Shown: positions 37,209-46,637 of the stretch, piece by piece
Layout of the letters: every line of letters starts with the position of its first letter
Numbering within the stretch: the first letter of the stretch is position 1
Notes under the pieces: model-generated
What the model saw: the letters and a program-made list of their open reading frames with translations, nothing else
Databases searched by the model: none
Told to the model about the DNA's origin: nothing
Made by a program: the position numbers and the translations under genes
NCBI RefSeq assembly: GCF_021742065.1
Contig: NZ_JAKKIE010000018.1
Span: 6,610-70,609 of the forward strand
Direction: 5' to 3'
DNA length: 64,000 nt
Source: Rhizorhapis sp. SPR117
Lineage (GTDB): Bacteria; Pseudomonadota; Alphaproteobacteria; Sphingomonadales; Sphingomonadaceae

Positions 37209-38204
37209 ATGACTTCAGCTTCTTTTCCCGCATTGCGCCTTCGCCGTACCCGCGCCAGCGCCTGGAGCCGCAGCCTGTTCGCGGAAAACCGCATCGGGCC
37301 GCAAGACCTCATCTGGCCGCTGTTCGTTACGCAAGGCAAGGGCGTCGAAGAACCTGTATCCAGCCTGCCGGGCGTTTCGCGCTGGTCGGTGGACCTGATC
37401 GTGGCGCGCGCGAAAGAGGCGCGTGACGCCGACATCCCCTGCCTTGCCCTTTTCCCCAACACACCACATGAAAAGCGCAGCGACGATGGCAAGGAAGCGC
37501 TTAACCCCGACAATCTGATGTGCCGGGCGATCAAGGCGATCAAGGATGCCGTGCCGGACATAGGTATTTTGACCGACGTAGCGCTGGACCCTTATACCAG
37601 CCATGGACAGGATGGTCTGATCGACGACACGGGCTATGTTCTCAATGACGTCACGAGCGAGGTGTTGACAGGGCAGGCACTGGTGCAGGCGGCGGCAGGC
37701 GCCGACATTATCGCGCCCAGCGACATGATGGACGGGCGCATTGGTGCGATCCGTTCGGCATTGGAGGGCGCAGGGCATGTCAACGTGCAGATCATGTCCT
37801 ATGCCGCCAAATATGCGAGCGCCTTTTATGGCCCCTTCCGTGACGCGGTCGGTTCACGCGGTCTGTTGAAAGGCGACAAAAAGACCTATCAGATGGACCC
37901 GGCCAATGGTGCGGAGGCGCTGCGTGAAGTGGCGCTCGATCTGGCCGAAGGGGCCGACAGCGTCATGGTCAAGCCAGGCCTGCCCTATCTCGACATCGTT
38001 CGCGCGGTGAAAGACCAGTTTAATGTGCCCGTCTTCGCCTATCAGGTATCGGGCGAATATGCGATGATCGAGGCCGCAGTTGCCGCTGGCGCGGGCGAAC
38101 GCGATGCGTTGGTCCTTGAAACGCTGATGGCATTCAAGCGTGCTGGATGCAGCGGCGTTCTGACCTATCATGCACTGCATGCCGCACGATTGTTGGAGCA
38201 ATGA
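37209..38204 (+). CDS. hemB: delta-aminolevulinic acid dehydratase (porphobilinogen synthase)
   Basis: Condenses two 5-aminolevulinate molecules to porphobilinogen in haem synthesis. 331 aa from the ATG at 37209. Schiff-base lysine region 'DSVMVKPGLPYLD' and the substrate motif 'YQVSGEYAMI' are clear. The metal site 'LTDVALDPYTSHGQDG' is Asp-rich and lacks the Cys triad, so this is the Mg/K-dependent rather than the Zn type, as usual in alphaproteobacteria. It is probably co-translated with the gamma-carbonic-anhydrase gene (start 2 bp after its stop). Confidence 0.96.
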   Translation: MTSASFPALRLRRTRASAWSRSLFAENRIGPQDLIWPLFVTQGKGVEEPVSSLPGVSRWSVDLIVARAKEARDADIPCLALFPNTPHEKRSDDGKEALNPDNLMCRAIKAIKDAVPDIGILTDVALDPYTSHGQDGLIDDTGYVLNDVTSEVLTGQALVQAAAGADIIAPSDMMDGRIGAIRSALEGAGHVNVQIMSYAAKYASAFYGPFRDAVGSRGLLKGDKKTYQMDPANGAEALREVALDLAEGADSVMVKPGLPYLDIVRAVKDQFNVPVFAYQVSGEYAMIEAAVAAGAGERDALVLETLMAFKRAGCSGVLTYHALHAARLLEQ

Positions 38205-38206
38205 AC

Positions 38207-38752
38207 ATGGACCCCCTAATCCTGCCACTGGGCGGCAAAAGCCCGAAAATCCATTCAAGCGCCTTCATCGCGCCGGGGTGCAGGATTATAGGCGATGTCG
38301 AAATCGGTGCGGATGCAAGCATATGGTATAATTGCGTCATCCGTGCCGACGTCAATTTAATCCGCATCGGCGCGCGTACCAATATTCAGGATGGCACCAT
38401 CATCCATTGCGACAGTGACAAGGATGGTTCAGGCGGCTTTCCAACCATCATTGGCAATGACGTGCTGGTCGGTCATATGGCGATGCTGCATGGCTGCACG
38501 GTCCATGATCGCGGCTTTGTCGGGCTGGGCGCGATCGTCATGGACGGGTGCGTGATCGAGGGCGATGGGATGCTGGCGGCAGGCGCTATGCTGACGCCCG
38601 GCAAAACCGTTGTACATCGCCAGCTATGGGCAGGACGCCCCGCCAAATATATGCGCGACCTGACCGATGATGCCGTCACCGGCATGCGTGAAGGCGTGGA
38701 ACATTACGTCCATAATTCCAAAGCGCATATAGGCGCGATCAAGGCGCTATAG
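38207..38752 (+). CDS. gamma-carbonic anhydrase family protein
   Basis: 181 aa left-handed beta-helix protein with hexapeptide repeats. The three metal-binding histidines are visible in 'GTIIHCD' and 'VGHMAMLHGC'. Enzyme activity of bacterial YrdA-type members is uncertain, so it may be a carbonic anhydrase or an acyl/ligand-binding homologue. Of two in-frame ATGs (38201 and 38207), 38207 is preferred because the GGAG at 38195-38198 is 8 bases before it; the first overlaps the hemB stop. It ends in a 6 bp convergent overlap with the TPR gene. Confidence 0.9.
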   Translation: MDPLILPLGGKSPKIHSSAFIAPGCRIIGDVEIGADASIWYNCVIRADVNLIRIGARTNIQDGTIIHCDSDKDGSGGFPTIIGNDVLVGHMAMLHGCTVHDRGFVGLGAIVMDGCVIEGDGMLAAGAMLTPGKTVVHRQLWAGRPAKYMRDLTDDAVTGMREGVEHYVHNSKAHIGAIKAL

Positions 38753-40708
38753 CCCCTTCGTTCCGACCTTGGCATAGACTTCGTTCAGGTGCTGATTCAG
38801 CAGCGGATTTTTCGGCGACAAGGCGACGGCTTTTTCCAGCAGGTCGATGCTCGTCCGGCTCGCTCCATCCGCCTTGTAACGCATCCAGCCATAGGCATCG
38901 CTCGTCACCGGGCTGGAAGGCAGCAATGCATAAGCATGGTGCGCCAGTGCAAGCGCGATGCGCGTCTGTCCTTCGCCCAATCGCGCCCAGGCAAGATCGG
39001 TCAGCAGCAAGGCATCGCCATTGCCGATGCGGCGGCGCAGCCGCTCCAGCAGGAACGCCGCTTGCGCCCAGTTGCCAGCCTCCAGATGCACCGTGGCTGC
39101 AAGCCGGTTGGCCGGTACGCTTAATGGATTCTGGCCAAGATAAAGGTTGAGCACACGCACCGCGGCCGCCGTGTCGCCCGCATGGCGGTACGCAGCAACC
39201 ATCCGCAATGCCGTTGCCTCTGTAAAGGCAAGATTGGCCGCCTGACCATAAGCCTCCGCCGCCTGCGCATAGCGCCCTGCCGCCGACAAGGCATCGCCAT
39301 ACACAACATGTGCATCAGGCGCATTCCTGTTGGCCTGTTGCAGCGACCCGGCCCGGGCAATCGCCTGATCGGTCTCGCCCGCCTCCAATAACGCTCGAAC
39401 ATAGGGAATAACCGCCGCCGCGGAATCGGGATGCTCCATCGCCGCACTCGCCAGCAGTACCGGATTGCCCGCGCCTGCAAAAACTTCCGCATCGCCCCGA
39501 ACCGGCAGCGCCGCCCGCTCAAACAATCGCTCCGCCGTCCCCCGCTCGCCCAACGCTTCGTAGGCGCGCGCAGACAGCGTTAAACTATAGCTGTCCGCAT
39601 CCTTCCGCTCGCTCAATGGTTGCAGCGTCCGCACCGCAGCTGTGAAATCACCGGCGCGGTATTGGGCGGCACCCAATAGCTGTCGCGCCTTCATATTGAA
39701 GGGCTGTCGCGTTAGCAGCCGATCGAACCGTTCCGCAGCCAGGGTGAAATTGCCTGCCTGATAATGCAGCCCGCCCGCCAGCAGCATGGCTGCGGGCATA
39801 TCGTCCATCTTTCCGCCCGTCCGCTGCATCAAGCCGCGCGCCAAGTCGTAATTGCCCGCACGCGCTGCCATGACCGCCTGCATAAAAAAGGCGCGGAAGT
39901 TGCCTGGATCAAGCGCGATGATCCGGCGCGTTACTGCCAACATGCGCCGTGCTTGCCCCAACTCAGCCAGTGTTGCCGCATATTCGGTCAAAGCTGGTAC
40001 ATTATTGCTATCGAGCGCCAGCGCCTTTTGAAACCATGGAATCGCAGCGAGCGGCCCATATTGATCGCGTACCAGCATGCCCCGAAAGATGATGGCGTCA
40101 ACGTTGCGCGGATCGGCGCGCACAGCCCGATCGGCGGCGATCACCGCCCCACCCTGATCGCCCAGCGCCAGCCGAAAACGGGCAATGTCGGTCCAGCTCC
40201 GGCTATTGTCGGGCGCAAGCCGCAACATCTTTCCAAAGGCCTGCGTCGCCAGATCCATACGGCCTTGCGCCTGATAGGCACGACCCGCCATACGCTGCGC
40301 CTCCGCCGCGAAGCGGGCATCGACGTCGTCGGACAGGGCTTCCTTCAGCGCGTCGTCCGTTCGCCCCTGCAACAGCAGCGCGCGCGCCATCATATGCCGG
40401 GTAAGCGGTACAGCCGTGCCCAGGTCGCGAGCACGACTGATTTCCGCTTCCGCCCCCAATCCGTCGCCCATCGCCAGCAGCGCCCTTGCCTGCATCAGTC
40501 GGGCCTGCGCCCATTGCGGATCCGCCTTGACCGCATTCAGCAATTCGATCCGCGCCGTCCGCACATCGCCTTTACCAAAAGCGGCAACGCCCCGGTCATA
40601 GGCGGCACGCGCATCGCCCTTGCCATTTGCCAGCACCGCAAAGGCGGGCAAGGCGATCACAAGACAAAGGACGACCGCCAACAACAGGTATTTCCTGCGC
40701 AACGGCAT
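38747..40708 (-). CDS. TPR-repeat protein of the PEP-CTERM/PrsRK locus
   Basis: 653 aa protein with an N-terminal membrane anchor or uncleaved signal ('YLLLAVVLCLVIALPAFAVL') and a long run of tetratricopeptide repeats across the rest ('ARAAYDRGVAAFGKGDVRTA', 'AGNYDLARGLMQ', 'AEAYGQAANLA', and others), presumably periplasmic. The ATG at 40708 is 1 bp after the prsR stop, so it is translated with prsR. TPR proteins named PrsT occur in exosortase-A loci and are longer (~900 aa, from memory); whether this is the same protein is uncertain. The role in EPS export or protein sorting is inferred from the neighbours. Confidence 0.78.
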   Translation of the reverse strand: MPLRRKYLLLAVVLCLVIALPAFAVLANGKGDARAAYDRGVAAFGKGDVRTARIELLNAVKADPQWAQARLMQARALLAMGDGLGAEAEISRARDLGTAVPLTRHMMARALLLQGRTDDALKEALSDDVDARFAAEAQRMAGRAYQAQGRMDLATQAFGKMLRLAPDNSRSWTDIARFRLALGDQGGAVIAADRAVRADPRNVDAIIFRGMLVRDQYGPLAAIPWFQKALALDSNNVPALTEYAATLAELGQARRMLAVTRRIIALDPGNFRAFFMQAVMAARAGNYDLARGLMQRTGGKMDDMPAAMLLAGGLHYQAGNFTLAAERFDRLLTRQPFNMKARQLLGAAQYRAGDFTAAVRTLQPLSERKDADSYSLTLSARAYEALGERGTAERLFERAALPVRGDAEVFAGAGNPVLLASAAMEHPDSAAAVIPYVRALLEAGETDQAIARAGSLQQANRNAPDAHVVYGDALSAAGRYAQAAEAYGQAANLAFTEATALRMVAAYRHAGDTAAAVRVLNLYLGQNPLSVPANRLAATVHLEAGNWAQAAFLLERLRRRIGNGDALLLTDLAWARLGEGQTRIALALAHHAYALLPSSPVTSDAYGWMRYKADGASRTSIDLLEKAVALSPKNPLLNQHLNEVYAKVGTKGL

Positions 40709-40709
40709 G

Positions 40710-42086
40710 TCAGGCTTGCATCTCATACTGCTTCAAAAGATCGTATAGCGTCGGCCGGCTGATCCCCAGCATCTTGGCTGCACCTGAAATATTGCCTTGC
40801 GTCCGGGCGATGGCGCGGCGGATCGCCTTGCGGTCCGCCATTTCACGGACGGTTTTCAGGTTGATAACGTCGGGGTCTTCCTCACCCATGCCGTCCAGAT
40901 CAAGATCCGCCGCCGTCACCAGCTTCCCTTCGGCCATGATGACCGCGCGCTTCATACGGTTTTCAAGCTCGCGCACATTGCCCGGCCATGCCCATGCGTC
41001 AAGCGCGGCCAGGGCATCGGGAGCCAGTCCCTTGACCGCCGGATTCATGTCCTTGGCAAAGCGCGTCAGGAAATGCTTGCCCAGCAGAACCGCATCCCCT
41101 TGCCGGTCAGCCAATGTGGGGATGCGGATAACAATCTCGGCCAGACGGTAATAAAGATCCTCACGAAAACTGCCCGCGCCAATCATCGCTTCCAGATTTT
41201 GATGGGTCGCACACACGACGCGCGTATCCACTGGTATGGTCCGGCGTCCCCCGACCCGTTCAATGACCCGCTCTTGCAGGAAGCGAAGCAATTTGACCTG
41301 GAGGTTTAGCGGGATATCCCCCACCTCATCCAGAAATAATGTACCGCCGGCGGCCTGTTCGATCTTGCCTTCAGTCGTCTTCACAGCACCAGTGAACGCG
41401 CCCTTTTCATGCCCGAACAATTCGGATTCCAGCAGCGTTTCGGGGATGGCCGCGCAATTGATTGCAACGAACTGCCCTCCGCGCCTGTTGCTGCTGTCAT
41501 GTACGCCGCGCGCCAGCAATTCCTTGCCCGTTCCGCTTGCGCCCAACAGCATGACCGACACATCGGCATTGGCGACACGTTCGATGGTACGCGCGACCTT
41601 CAGCATTTCAGGCGCAGCGGTAATCATCCGGCCCAGTACCCGATGATCGTCCGACGCCGTTTCGGCCAGCCGTGCATTCTCCCTTTCCAACGCATGGACA
41701 TGGAATGCGCGCGACACGATAAGTCCCAGTTCATCGATATCGACCGGCTTTTGGTAGAAATCATACGCCCCGCCCGAAATGGCGCGAAGCGCGCTCTCCC
41801 GCACGCCATGGCCGGATGCGACGATGACCTTCGTGTCAGGCTTGAGAGCCAATATCGCATCGAGCGTGGCAAAGCCCTCACTCGTGCCATCGGGATCAGG
41901 CGGCAGGCCAAGGTCGAGCGTCACCACATCGGGCTCCTCCGCACGCAATATGTCGAGCGCTTCGGTACGATCACTTGCGACCAACACCTCATAATCTTCA
42001 TAGGCCCAGCGCAATTGACGCTGTAGTCCGACGTCATCCTCGACGATCAGCAGCTTTGGTAACGCTATGGGGCGGTTCTCGCTCAT
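40710..42086 (-). CDS. prsR: PEP-CTERM-box response regulator transcription factor PrsR
   Basis: 458 aa sigma-54 activator. Receiver: 'VEDD' at 15-18, Asp58 in 'VVTLDLGLPPD'. AAA+ domain: Walker A 'GASGTGKE' at ~182-189, the sigma-54 loop GAFTGA at ~229-234 and 'GTLFLDEVGD'. The C-terminal Fis-type helix-turn-helix is 'NISGAAKMLGISRPTLYDLL'. It overlaps the prsK stop by 4 bp. PrsR with sigma-54 drives PEP-CTERM and EPS genes in exosortase-A bacteria; target promoters were not located in this window. Confidence 0.9.
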   Translation of the reverse strand: MSENRPIALPKLLIVEDDVGLQRQLRWAYEDYEVLVASDRTEALDILRAEEPDVVTLDLGLPPDPDGTSEGFATLDAILALKPDTKVIVASGHGVRESALRAISGGAYDFYQKPVDIDELGLIVSRAFHVHALERENARLAETASDDHRVLGRMITAAPEMLKVARTIERVANADVSVMLLGASGTGKELLARGVHDSSNRRGGQFVAINCAAIPETLLESELFGHEKGAFTGAVKTTEGKIEQAAGGTLFLDEVGDIPLNLQVKLLRFLQERVIERVGGRRTIPVDTRVVCATHQNLEAMIGAGSFREDLYYRLAEIVIRIPTLADRQGDAVLLGKHFLTRFAKDMNPAVKGLAPDALAALDAWAWPGNVRELENRMKRAVIMAEGKLVTAADLDLDGMGEEDPDVINLKTVREMADRKAIRRAIARTQGNISGAAKMLGISRPTLYDLLKQYEMQA

Positions 42087-44188
42087 CCGGCGACCCTTTC
42101 CTTATCATCTGTTTCATTTTCTGCATCTTGCATGGCGACCGGCAGGATCAGCGTGAAACGGCTACCTTCGCCTTCCCGGCTTTCCACCTCGATCCGTCCG
42201 TTCATGGCGGCGGCAAGAGCTCTCGCCTCGAATGCACCGATACCGAAGCCGCCTTCCTTGCTGGACAAAAACGGCTTGAAAAGCTGACTGCGGATAAACT
42301 CGGCGCTCATTCCGCACCCTCGGTCGATAATTTCCACCGACACATGCAGGCTCTGCTGACCAAGACGTATCATAACCGGTTCATCAGGACTGCTGGCATC
42401 GATCGCATTCTGGATCAGATGATTGAGAATCTGCTCAAGACGCGCTGGATCGGCCATGACGTTGACCGTCACATCGCCACTGATCGTCACCGGATGATGC
42501 GGGTTCTTGATCTCCACGACCTGTTCGATCAGCGGGCGGATCGCAATCGCACGTGATTCCTCGTACCGCGCCTTGTTATGTTGCGACAAGCGCGCGAGCA
42601 TGTCATTCATCTTGCCAACGGATTCCCGAAGCGTGGCGATCATGTCCGCGCGGAATTCCGGTTTGTCGGCATGCCGTTCCGCATTGCGCGCGACCAGACT
42701 CAACTGGCTCACCAGATTCTTGATGTCATGCATGATGAAGGCAAAACGCCGATTGAATTCCTCAAATCGATGCGCCTCGGACAACGCTTCCTGGCCCTGC
42801 GCCTCGGAAATATAGCTGGCGACCTGCCGTCCGACGACGCGAAACATATCCAGATCTTCCCAATCGAGATCCCGTGGGACCACCGGCCGCGCCAACAATA
42901 CCGCGCCTGTCAACCGATCGAAATGGATCAGCGGAACCAATGCCCAGGCCCGGCTTTCCTCGATAACCCAGTCTGGCAGGCGCGTCTGGTTTTCCCCCTT
43001 GGCGATGGTCTCGCGCTCTTCGTCCAGTTCGATGATCCAGCCGCTATCTTCGAGTGCCGCCATCTGCGCCGCGCTCATCGCCATCGCAGGGATATCGGCA
43101 TCGCTCCAGTTCCATCGCGCCTGCACGCTGAGGCCGCCCCCTTCTCCCGGCATAAGCAATAGGCCCGCGGGCGATTCGGTAATGTCGGCAACCGCCTTTA
43201 CCGCCCTTTCGTAAAAAGGCGCCGCGCTGAGCCCCGGACGACCGATCGTATTGGTAAAGCGCGTCCACTCATCGCGGTAATCGTAGCGATGTTGAAAGAA
43301 ATGCTTGGTGATCTTGACCCTGAACCATGCGCGAAACTGACTGGACGGCAGCAAGACCAGCGCTGCCACGGACATGCCGAAAATAAAGCTGATCTGCACC
43401 ACCCTGGCATAAGCGCCGCCAAACGCCTGTGCTGCAGTTGCGATCAACACCATGGAAATCAGGTAAGCGCCAATTGCCACCAGGGAGAGCGACTGGAATG
43501 TCACCGTCCGCGACAGGCGTAACTTCCAGCTTGTATTGCGATGCGCACCCAGTGCGAAAACGGGCGCCATCAGGGCCATAACGAACCCGCGCATGGCAAA
43601 AAGTTCGACCGCGTCGCCGTGGGTCAGGTAGGAAAATGTGTATAGGTTCAGGTCATAGGTCCACATCGCCGCAAGCGCCGCAAGCAACAGGCGGATACCC
43701 CAGCGTGCTTCGGGCGCGGTCACGACGTAAAGGTTATGGACCAGCACCAACGCACCGACCGCAACCATCATGCGCAGGGCGAGCGACACAAAGAACAGCC
43801 CGCGCAACAGGCTGTCGTCCGCATCCGCACGGCCGGGAAACAGTTCAAGCCCCCATTGGAGCACCAGCACAACGCCAAGCACGGTATAGATGGCATTCAC
43901 GGCCGCAGGGTGATCCGCCTTGCGTCCTTCGCCACGATGCAACACGACAAACATGAAAAGCAGCCACGCCATGTTGCGCAGACTTTCCGACATGCCGGGG
44001 ATGACGTTGAACGGCCCGCCCAAAGCGGTACTCAACGCCCAGAAAGCTGTCAGCAGGAGCGCCGCCACCAGCAAATGCTGCTGCAATATCGCCTCTCGTC
44101 GGCGCGATACCCATATGCCGATGGCCGCAAACAACGCTGCCGCCAACGCATGCCCCCATTCGGCAAGGAAACTCAGGACCACGCTCAT
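42083..44188 (-). CDS. prsK: PEP-CTERM system histidine kinase PrsK
   Basis: 701 aa. The first ~300 residues hold about eight hydrophobic helices ('LAALAAMWTYDLNLYTFSYL' is one); a GAF-like region follows at about 320-460, then the H-box 'FIMHDIKNLVSQ' with His487 and ATPase motifs including 'DRGCGMSAEF' and 'GGFGIGAFEARALA'. The combination of many-helix sensor, GAF-like part and 'HDIKN' H-box is that of PrsK. It is in one overlapping transcript with prsR. The signal sensed is unknown. Confidence 0.9.
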   Translation of the reverse strand: MSVVLSFLAEWGHALAAALFAAIGIWVSRRREAILQQHLLVAALLLTAFWALSTALGGPFNVIPGMSESLRNMAWLLFMFVVLHRGEGRKADHPAAVNAIYTVLGVVLVLQWGLELFPGRADADDSLLRGLFFVSLALRMMVAVGALVLVHNLYVVTAPEARWGIRLLLAALAAMWTYDLNLYTFSYLTHGDAVELFAMRGFVMALMAPVFALGAHRNTSWKLRLSRTVTFQSLSLVAIGAYLISMVLIATAAQAFGGAYARVVQISFIFGMSVAALVLLPSSQFRAWFRVKITKHFFQHRYDYRDEWTRFTNTIGRPGLSAAPFYERAVKAVADITESPAGLLLMPGEGGGLSVQARWNWSDADIPAMAMSAAQMAALEDSGWIIELDEERETIAKGENQTRLPDWVIEESRAWALVPLIHFDRLTGAVLLARPVVPRDLDWEDLDMFRVVGRQVASYISEAQGQEALSEAHRFEEFNRRFAFIMHDIKNLVSQLSLVARNAERHADKPEFRADMIATLRESVGKMNDMLARLSQHNKARYEESRAIAIRPLIEQVVEIKNPHHPVTISGDVTVNVMADPARLEQILNHLIQNAIDASSPDEPVMIRLGQQSLHVSVEIIDRGCGMSAEFIRSQLFKPFLSSKEGGFGIGAFEARALAAAMNGRIEVESREGEGSRFTLILPVAMQDAENETDDKERVAG

Positions 44189-44191
44189 GGT

Positions 44192-45580
44192 TCAGCGCGC
44201 TCCTTCCGGCCAAAGCACGACGCGCAACGTTTGAAGCAGGATCAGCAGGTCAAGAAACGGCGTATAATTCTTCGCATAATAGAGGTCATATTCCAGCTTG
44301 TGCCGCGAATCCTCAATCGATGCGCCATAGGGGTAATTGATCTGCGCCCATCCCGTTATGCCCGGCTTCACCATGTGGCGCTCGGCATAATATGGCATGT
44401 GTTTTTCCAGATCCTCGACAAATTGCCGACGCTCCGGGCGTGGCCCGACAAAGCTCATTTCGCCCTTCAGCACGCTCCACGCCTGCGGCAATTCATCGAT
44501 ACGCAGCGTGCGCAAAACCTGCCCGACGCGGGTAACGCGCGGATCATTTTCCGACGCCCAGACTGCCTGTCCTGCGACTTCCGCATCCTGCCGCATTGAT
44601 CTCAGCTTGAGGATCTGAAACTCCTGCCCATAGAGTCCAACACGGCTCTGGCGGAAAAACGCCGGACCCTTGCTGTCGATCTTGACAATAATTGCTGCAA
44701 TCAAAATGAGCGGGGCAGTCAGGACCAACAGCACAAAGCTGGCGATGATGTCGAACAGGCGCTTGGCAAAGCTCGACAGCCTGCGGCCCGCAGAAAAGCC
44801 ATCGGAAAAGATGAACCAGCTGGGGTTGACGCTGTCCAGATCGACCCGGCCAGTCTCCCGTTCCAGAAAGCTCGATAAATCATTGACATGCACGCCAGTC
44901 GTCTTGATCCGCAGCAGATCGGAAAGCGGCAATGCATTGCGACGCTCTTCCAGCGCCAGCACGACCTCACTCGCGCCCAGGCGCACTACGAAATCGGCCA
45001 GATTATAGATTGCGCTTCGGTCAATGGCCTCGGGGATGATTTTCGGTCCATCGTTCATCCCGACATAGCCGACGATGGAAAAGCCGCTGCCGCGTTGTTC
45101 CGCCAGCGTGCGGATGCGCTCGGCCCGTGGACCCGCGCCAAGCACGATCAGACGGCGCTTGAACGCCTCCCCGCTGATCATCTGACCGAGAACAATTCGC
45201 ACGGTGATAAGCAACAGAAAGGAGAAACCCATCGCATAGAGCGAATTGGATCGCCAAAGCGTCATGCCCGGCAGGACGAAGGACAGGACTGAAAGCAAAA
45301 TAACGCCCAGCGAAACCGACACCAGCAAACGCGCGGTTGCAAAGCGCAGCGATTGCAGCGCTTCCGTGCCATATACGCCCACTGCGATCATCGCGGCCTG
45401 CAAGGAAACCGCGAAGCTGACCAGCGGCACATAGCGCGTGGCCAGCGGTTCGACTGCCATGCCGATCTGATGCGCACGGAAAACCCATCCCGCCTCGGCC
45501 GCACACAATAGCAGCGCGAAATCGAGCAATGCCAGCAACAACACCGCATGCGGAATATAATGTTTGAATATCCTGATCAT
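44192..45580 (-). CDS. exopolysaccharide-initiating sugar transferase of the XrtA/PEP-CTERM system (TIGR03013-like)
   Basis: 462 aa polyprenyl-phosphate sugar-1-phosphate transferase. The N-terminal half has about five membrane helices and a CoA-binding-like fold ('VLGAGPRAERIRTLAEQRG'); the C-terminal half is the catalytic WcaJ/PssE-type domain: 'FDIIASFVLLVLTAPLI', 'FFRQSRVGLYG', 'LKLRSMRQDAE', 'SFVGPRPERR'. Start ATG at 45580. It initiates EPS by loading a sugar on the lipid carrier at the inner membrane. Neighbours prsK/prsR place it in the exosortase-A type EPS system. Confidence 0.88.
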   Translation of the reverse strand: MIRIFKHYIPHAVLLLALLDFALLLCAAEAGWVFRAHQIGMAVEPLATRYVPLVSFAVSLQAAMIAVGVYGTEALQSLRFATARLLVSVSLGVILLSVLSFVLPGMTLWRSNSLYAMGFSFLLLITVRIVLGQMISGEAFKRRLIVLGAGPRAERIRTLAEQRGSGFSIVGYVGMNDGPKIIPEAIDRSAIYNLADFVVRLGASEVVLALEERRNALPLSDLLRIKTTGVHVNDLSSFLERETGRVDLDSVNPSWFIFSDGFSAGRRLSSFAKRLFDIIASFVLLVLTAPLILIAAIIVKIDSKGPAFFRQSRVGLYGQEFQILKLRSMRQDAEVAGQAVWASENDPRVTRVGQVLRTLRIDELPQAWSVLKGEMSFVGPRPERRQFVEDLEKHMPYYAERHMVKPGITGWAQINYPYGASIEDSRHKLEYDLYYAKNYTPFLDLLILLQTLRVVLWPEGAR

Positions 45581-45748
45581 GCGCGGTGAACGTCCAGCCT
45601 CATCAAATAACAATCAGGATCAATTTTACATAAAAGTGTAAATATTTCCGACATGAACGGCATTGTCGCTGAAATTGACAAAAAAATTCTGAACGGCGCA
45701 CCGACAATCTCTGGCATCGAGAACCATTAGCGGGTAATTCCCGCGGCG

Positions 45749-46330
45749 ATGTTGAAACGCCTTTACAACTGGACGCTGGAAAAGGCGGGCCACCACCATG
45801 CCTCTCGCTGGCTCTTCGGAATCAGTTTCGCGGAAAGCAGCTTCTTTCCCATTCCACCCGACGTGCTGCTTGGCCCGATGTGCCTGGCAAAGCCCAGGTC
45901 CGCTTTTCGCTATGCGTTCATCTGCACGCTTGCGTCGGTTCTGGGCGCGCTGCTTGGTTACGCCATCGGCCTTTTCCTTTTCGACACGTTGGGCAAGGCG
46001 ATCCTGAACACCTATGGCCTGCTCGAACAATTCGACGCGTTTGCCGCCAGGTTCAACGAACAGGGCTGGCTCATCGTCTTGCTTGCGGGCTTCACACCTC
46101 TGCCTTTCAAGGTTATCACCATCGCGGCCGGCGCAACCAAGATGCCGCTGTATATTCTTGTCATCGCCAGCATCATTTCCCGTTCGGCCCGCTTCTATCT
46201 GGAGGCCGCATTACTGTGGAAATTCGGTGAACCAATGAAACGAGCCATCGATCAGAATTTCGCACTGATCACGACCATAGTCGGCACATTAGGCGTCGGC
46301 GGCTTCGTTGCAGTGAAATATCTGGTTTGA
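45749..46330 (+). CDS. yqaA: YqaA/DedA-like (VTT domain) membrane protein
   Basis: 193 aa inner-membrane protein with about five hydrophobic stretches, including 'FICTLASVLGALLGYAIGLF' and 'LAGFTPLPFKVITIAAG', the signature of the VTT/SNARE-associated group; the Phe/Pro-rich 'FPIPPDVLLGP' is also typical. Functions in this group include flipping of phospholipids or undecaprenyl phosphate, but the YqaA branch is not defined. It is divergent from the sugar transferase across 168 bp that contain its promoter. Confidence 0.86.
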   Translation: MLKRLYNWTLEKAGHHHASRWLFGISFAESSFFPIPPDVLLGPMCLAKPRSAFRYAFICTLASVLGALLGYAIGLFLFDTLGKAILNTYGLLEQFDAFAARFNEQGWLIVLLAGFTPLPFKVITIAAGATKMPLYILVIASIISRSARFYLEAALLWKFGEPMKRAIDQNFALITTIVGTLGVGGFVAVKYLV

Positions 46331-46436
46331 CGGGATCAGGCCGGGTATTTTTGACCTGCTCCACAACAAGAATGAAACTACTGCTCACCAGCTTCGTTCT
46401 CTCATAGTAACGATGATGATAAGCAGGAGTGATGTG

Positions 46437-46571
46437 ATGAAAAAAATACTATTTGCCGTCACGCTTCTTGTAGGCTTCGGCGCATCGGGATGTGTGGCTT
46501 TGCTCGGCGCGGGCGCTGGCGCCACTGCCGTGGCCTGCACAAATGACAACGTGGATTGCCCGGTCGACTAA
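46437..46571 (+). CDS. small lipoprotein, 44 aa
   Basis: Short gene with ATG at 46437, GGAG at 46426-46429 and TAA at 46569-46571. The product has a positively charged start (MKK), a hydrophobic core and a lipobox-like GASGC with the lipid-modified Cys at 19; two more cysteines lie in 'ACTNDNVDCP'. The mature peptide would be only 26 residues. Entericidin-type toxic or antidote peptides have a similar size and layout, but no specific match is claimed. Its promoter would lie in the 106 bp after yqaA. Confidence 0.7.
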   Translation: MKKILFAVTLLVGFGASGCVALLGAGAGATAVACTNDNVDCPVD

Positions 46572-46637
46572 GCTCAGACCGCCGGATATACGGATAAGTG
46601 CTGCCTCACATGGCGGCTGGCTCGTGAGCGGGGATAT

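Noticed and set aside
45581..45748. Sigma-54 promoter (TGGCAC-N5-TTGC) for the sugar transferase or for yqaA
   Set aside because: No acceptable -24/-12 match on either strand; the same search before the PEP-CTERM gene also failed.
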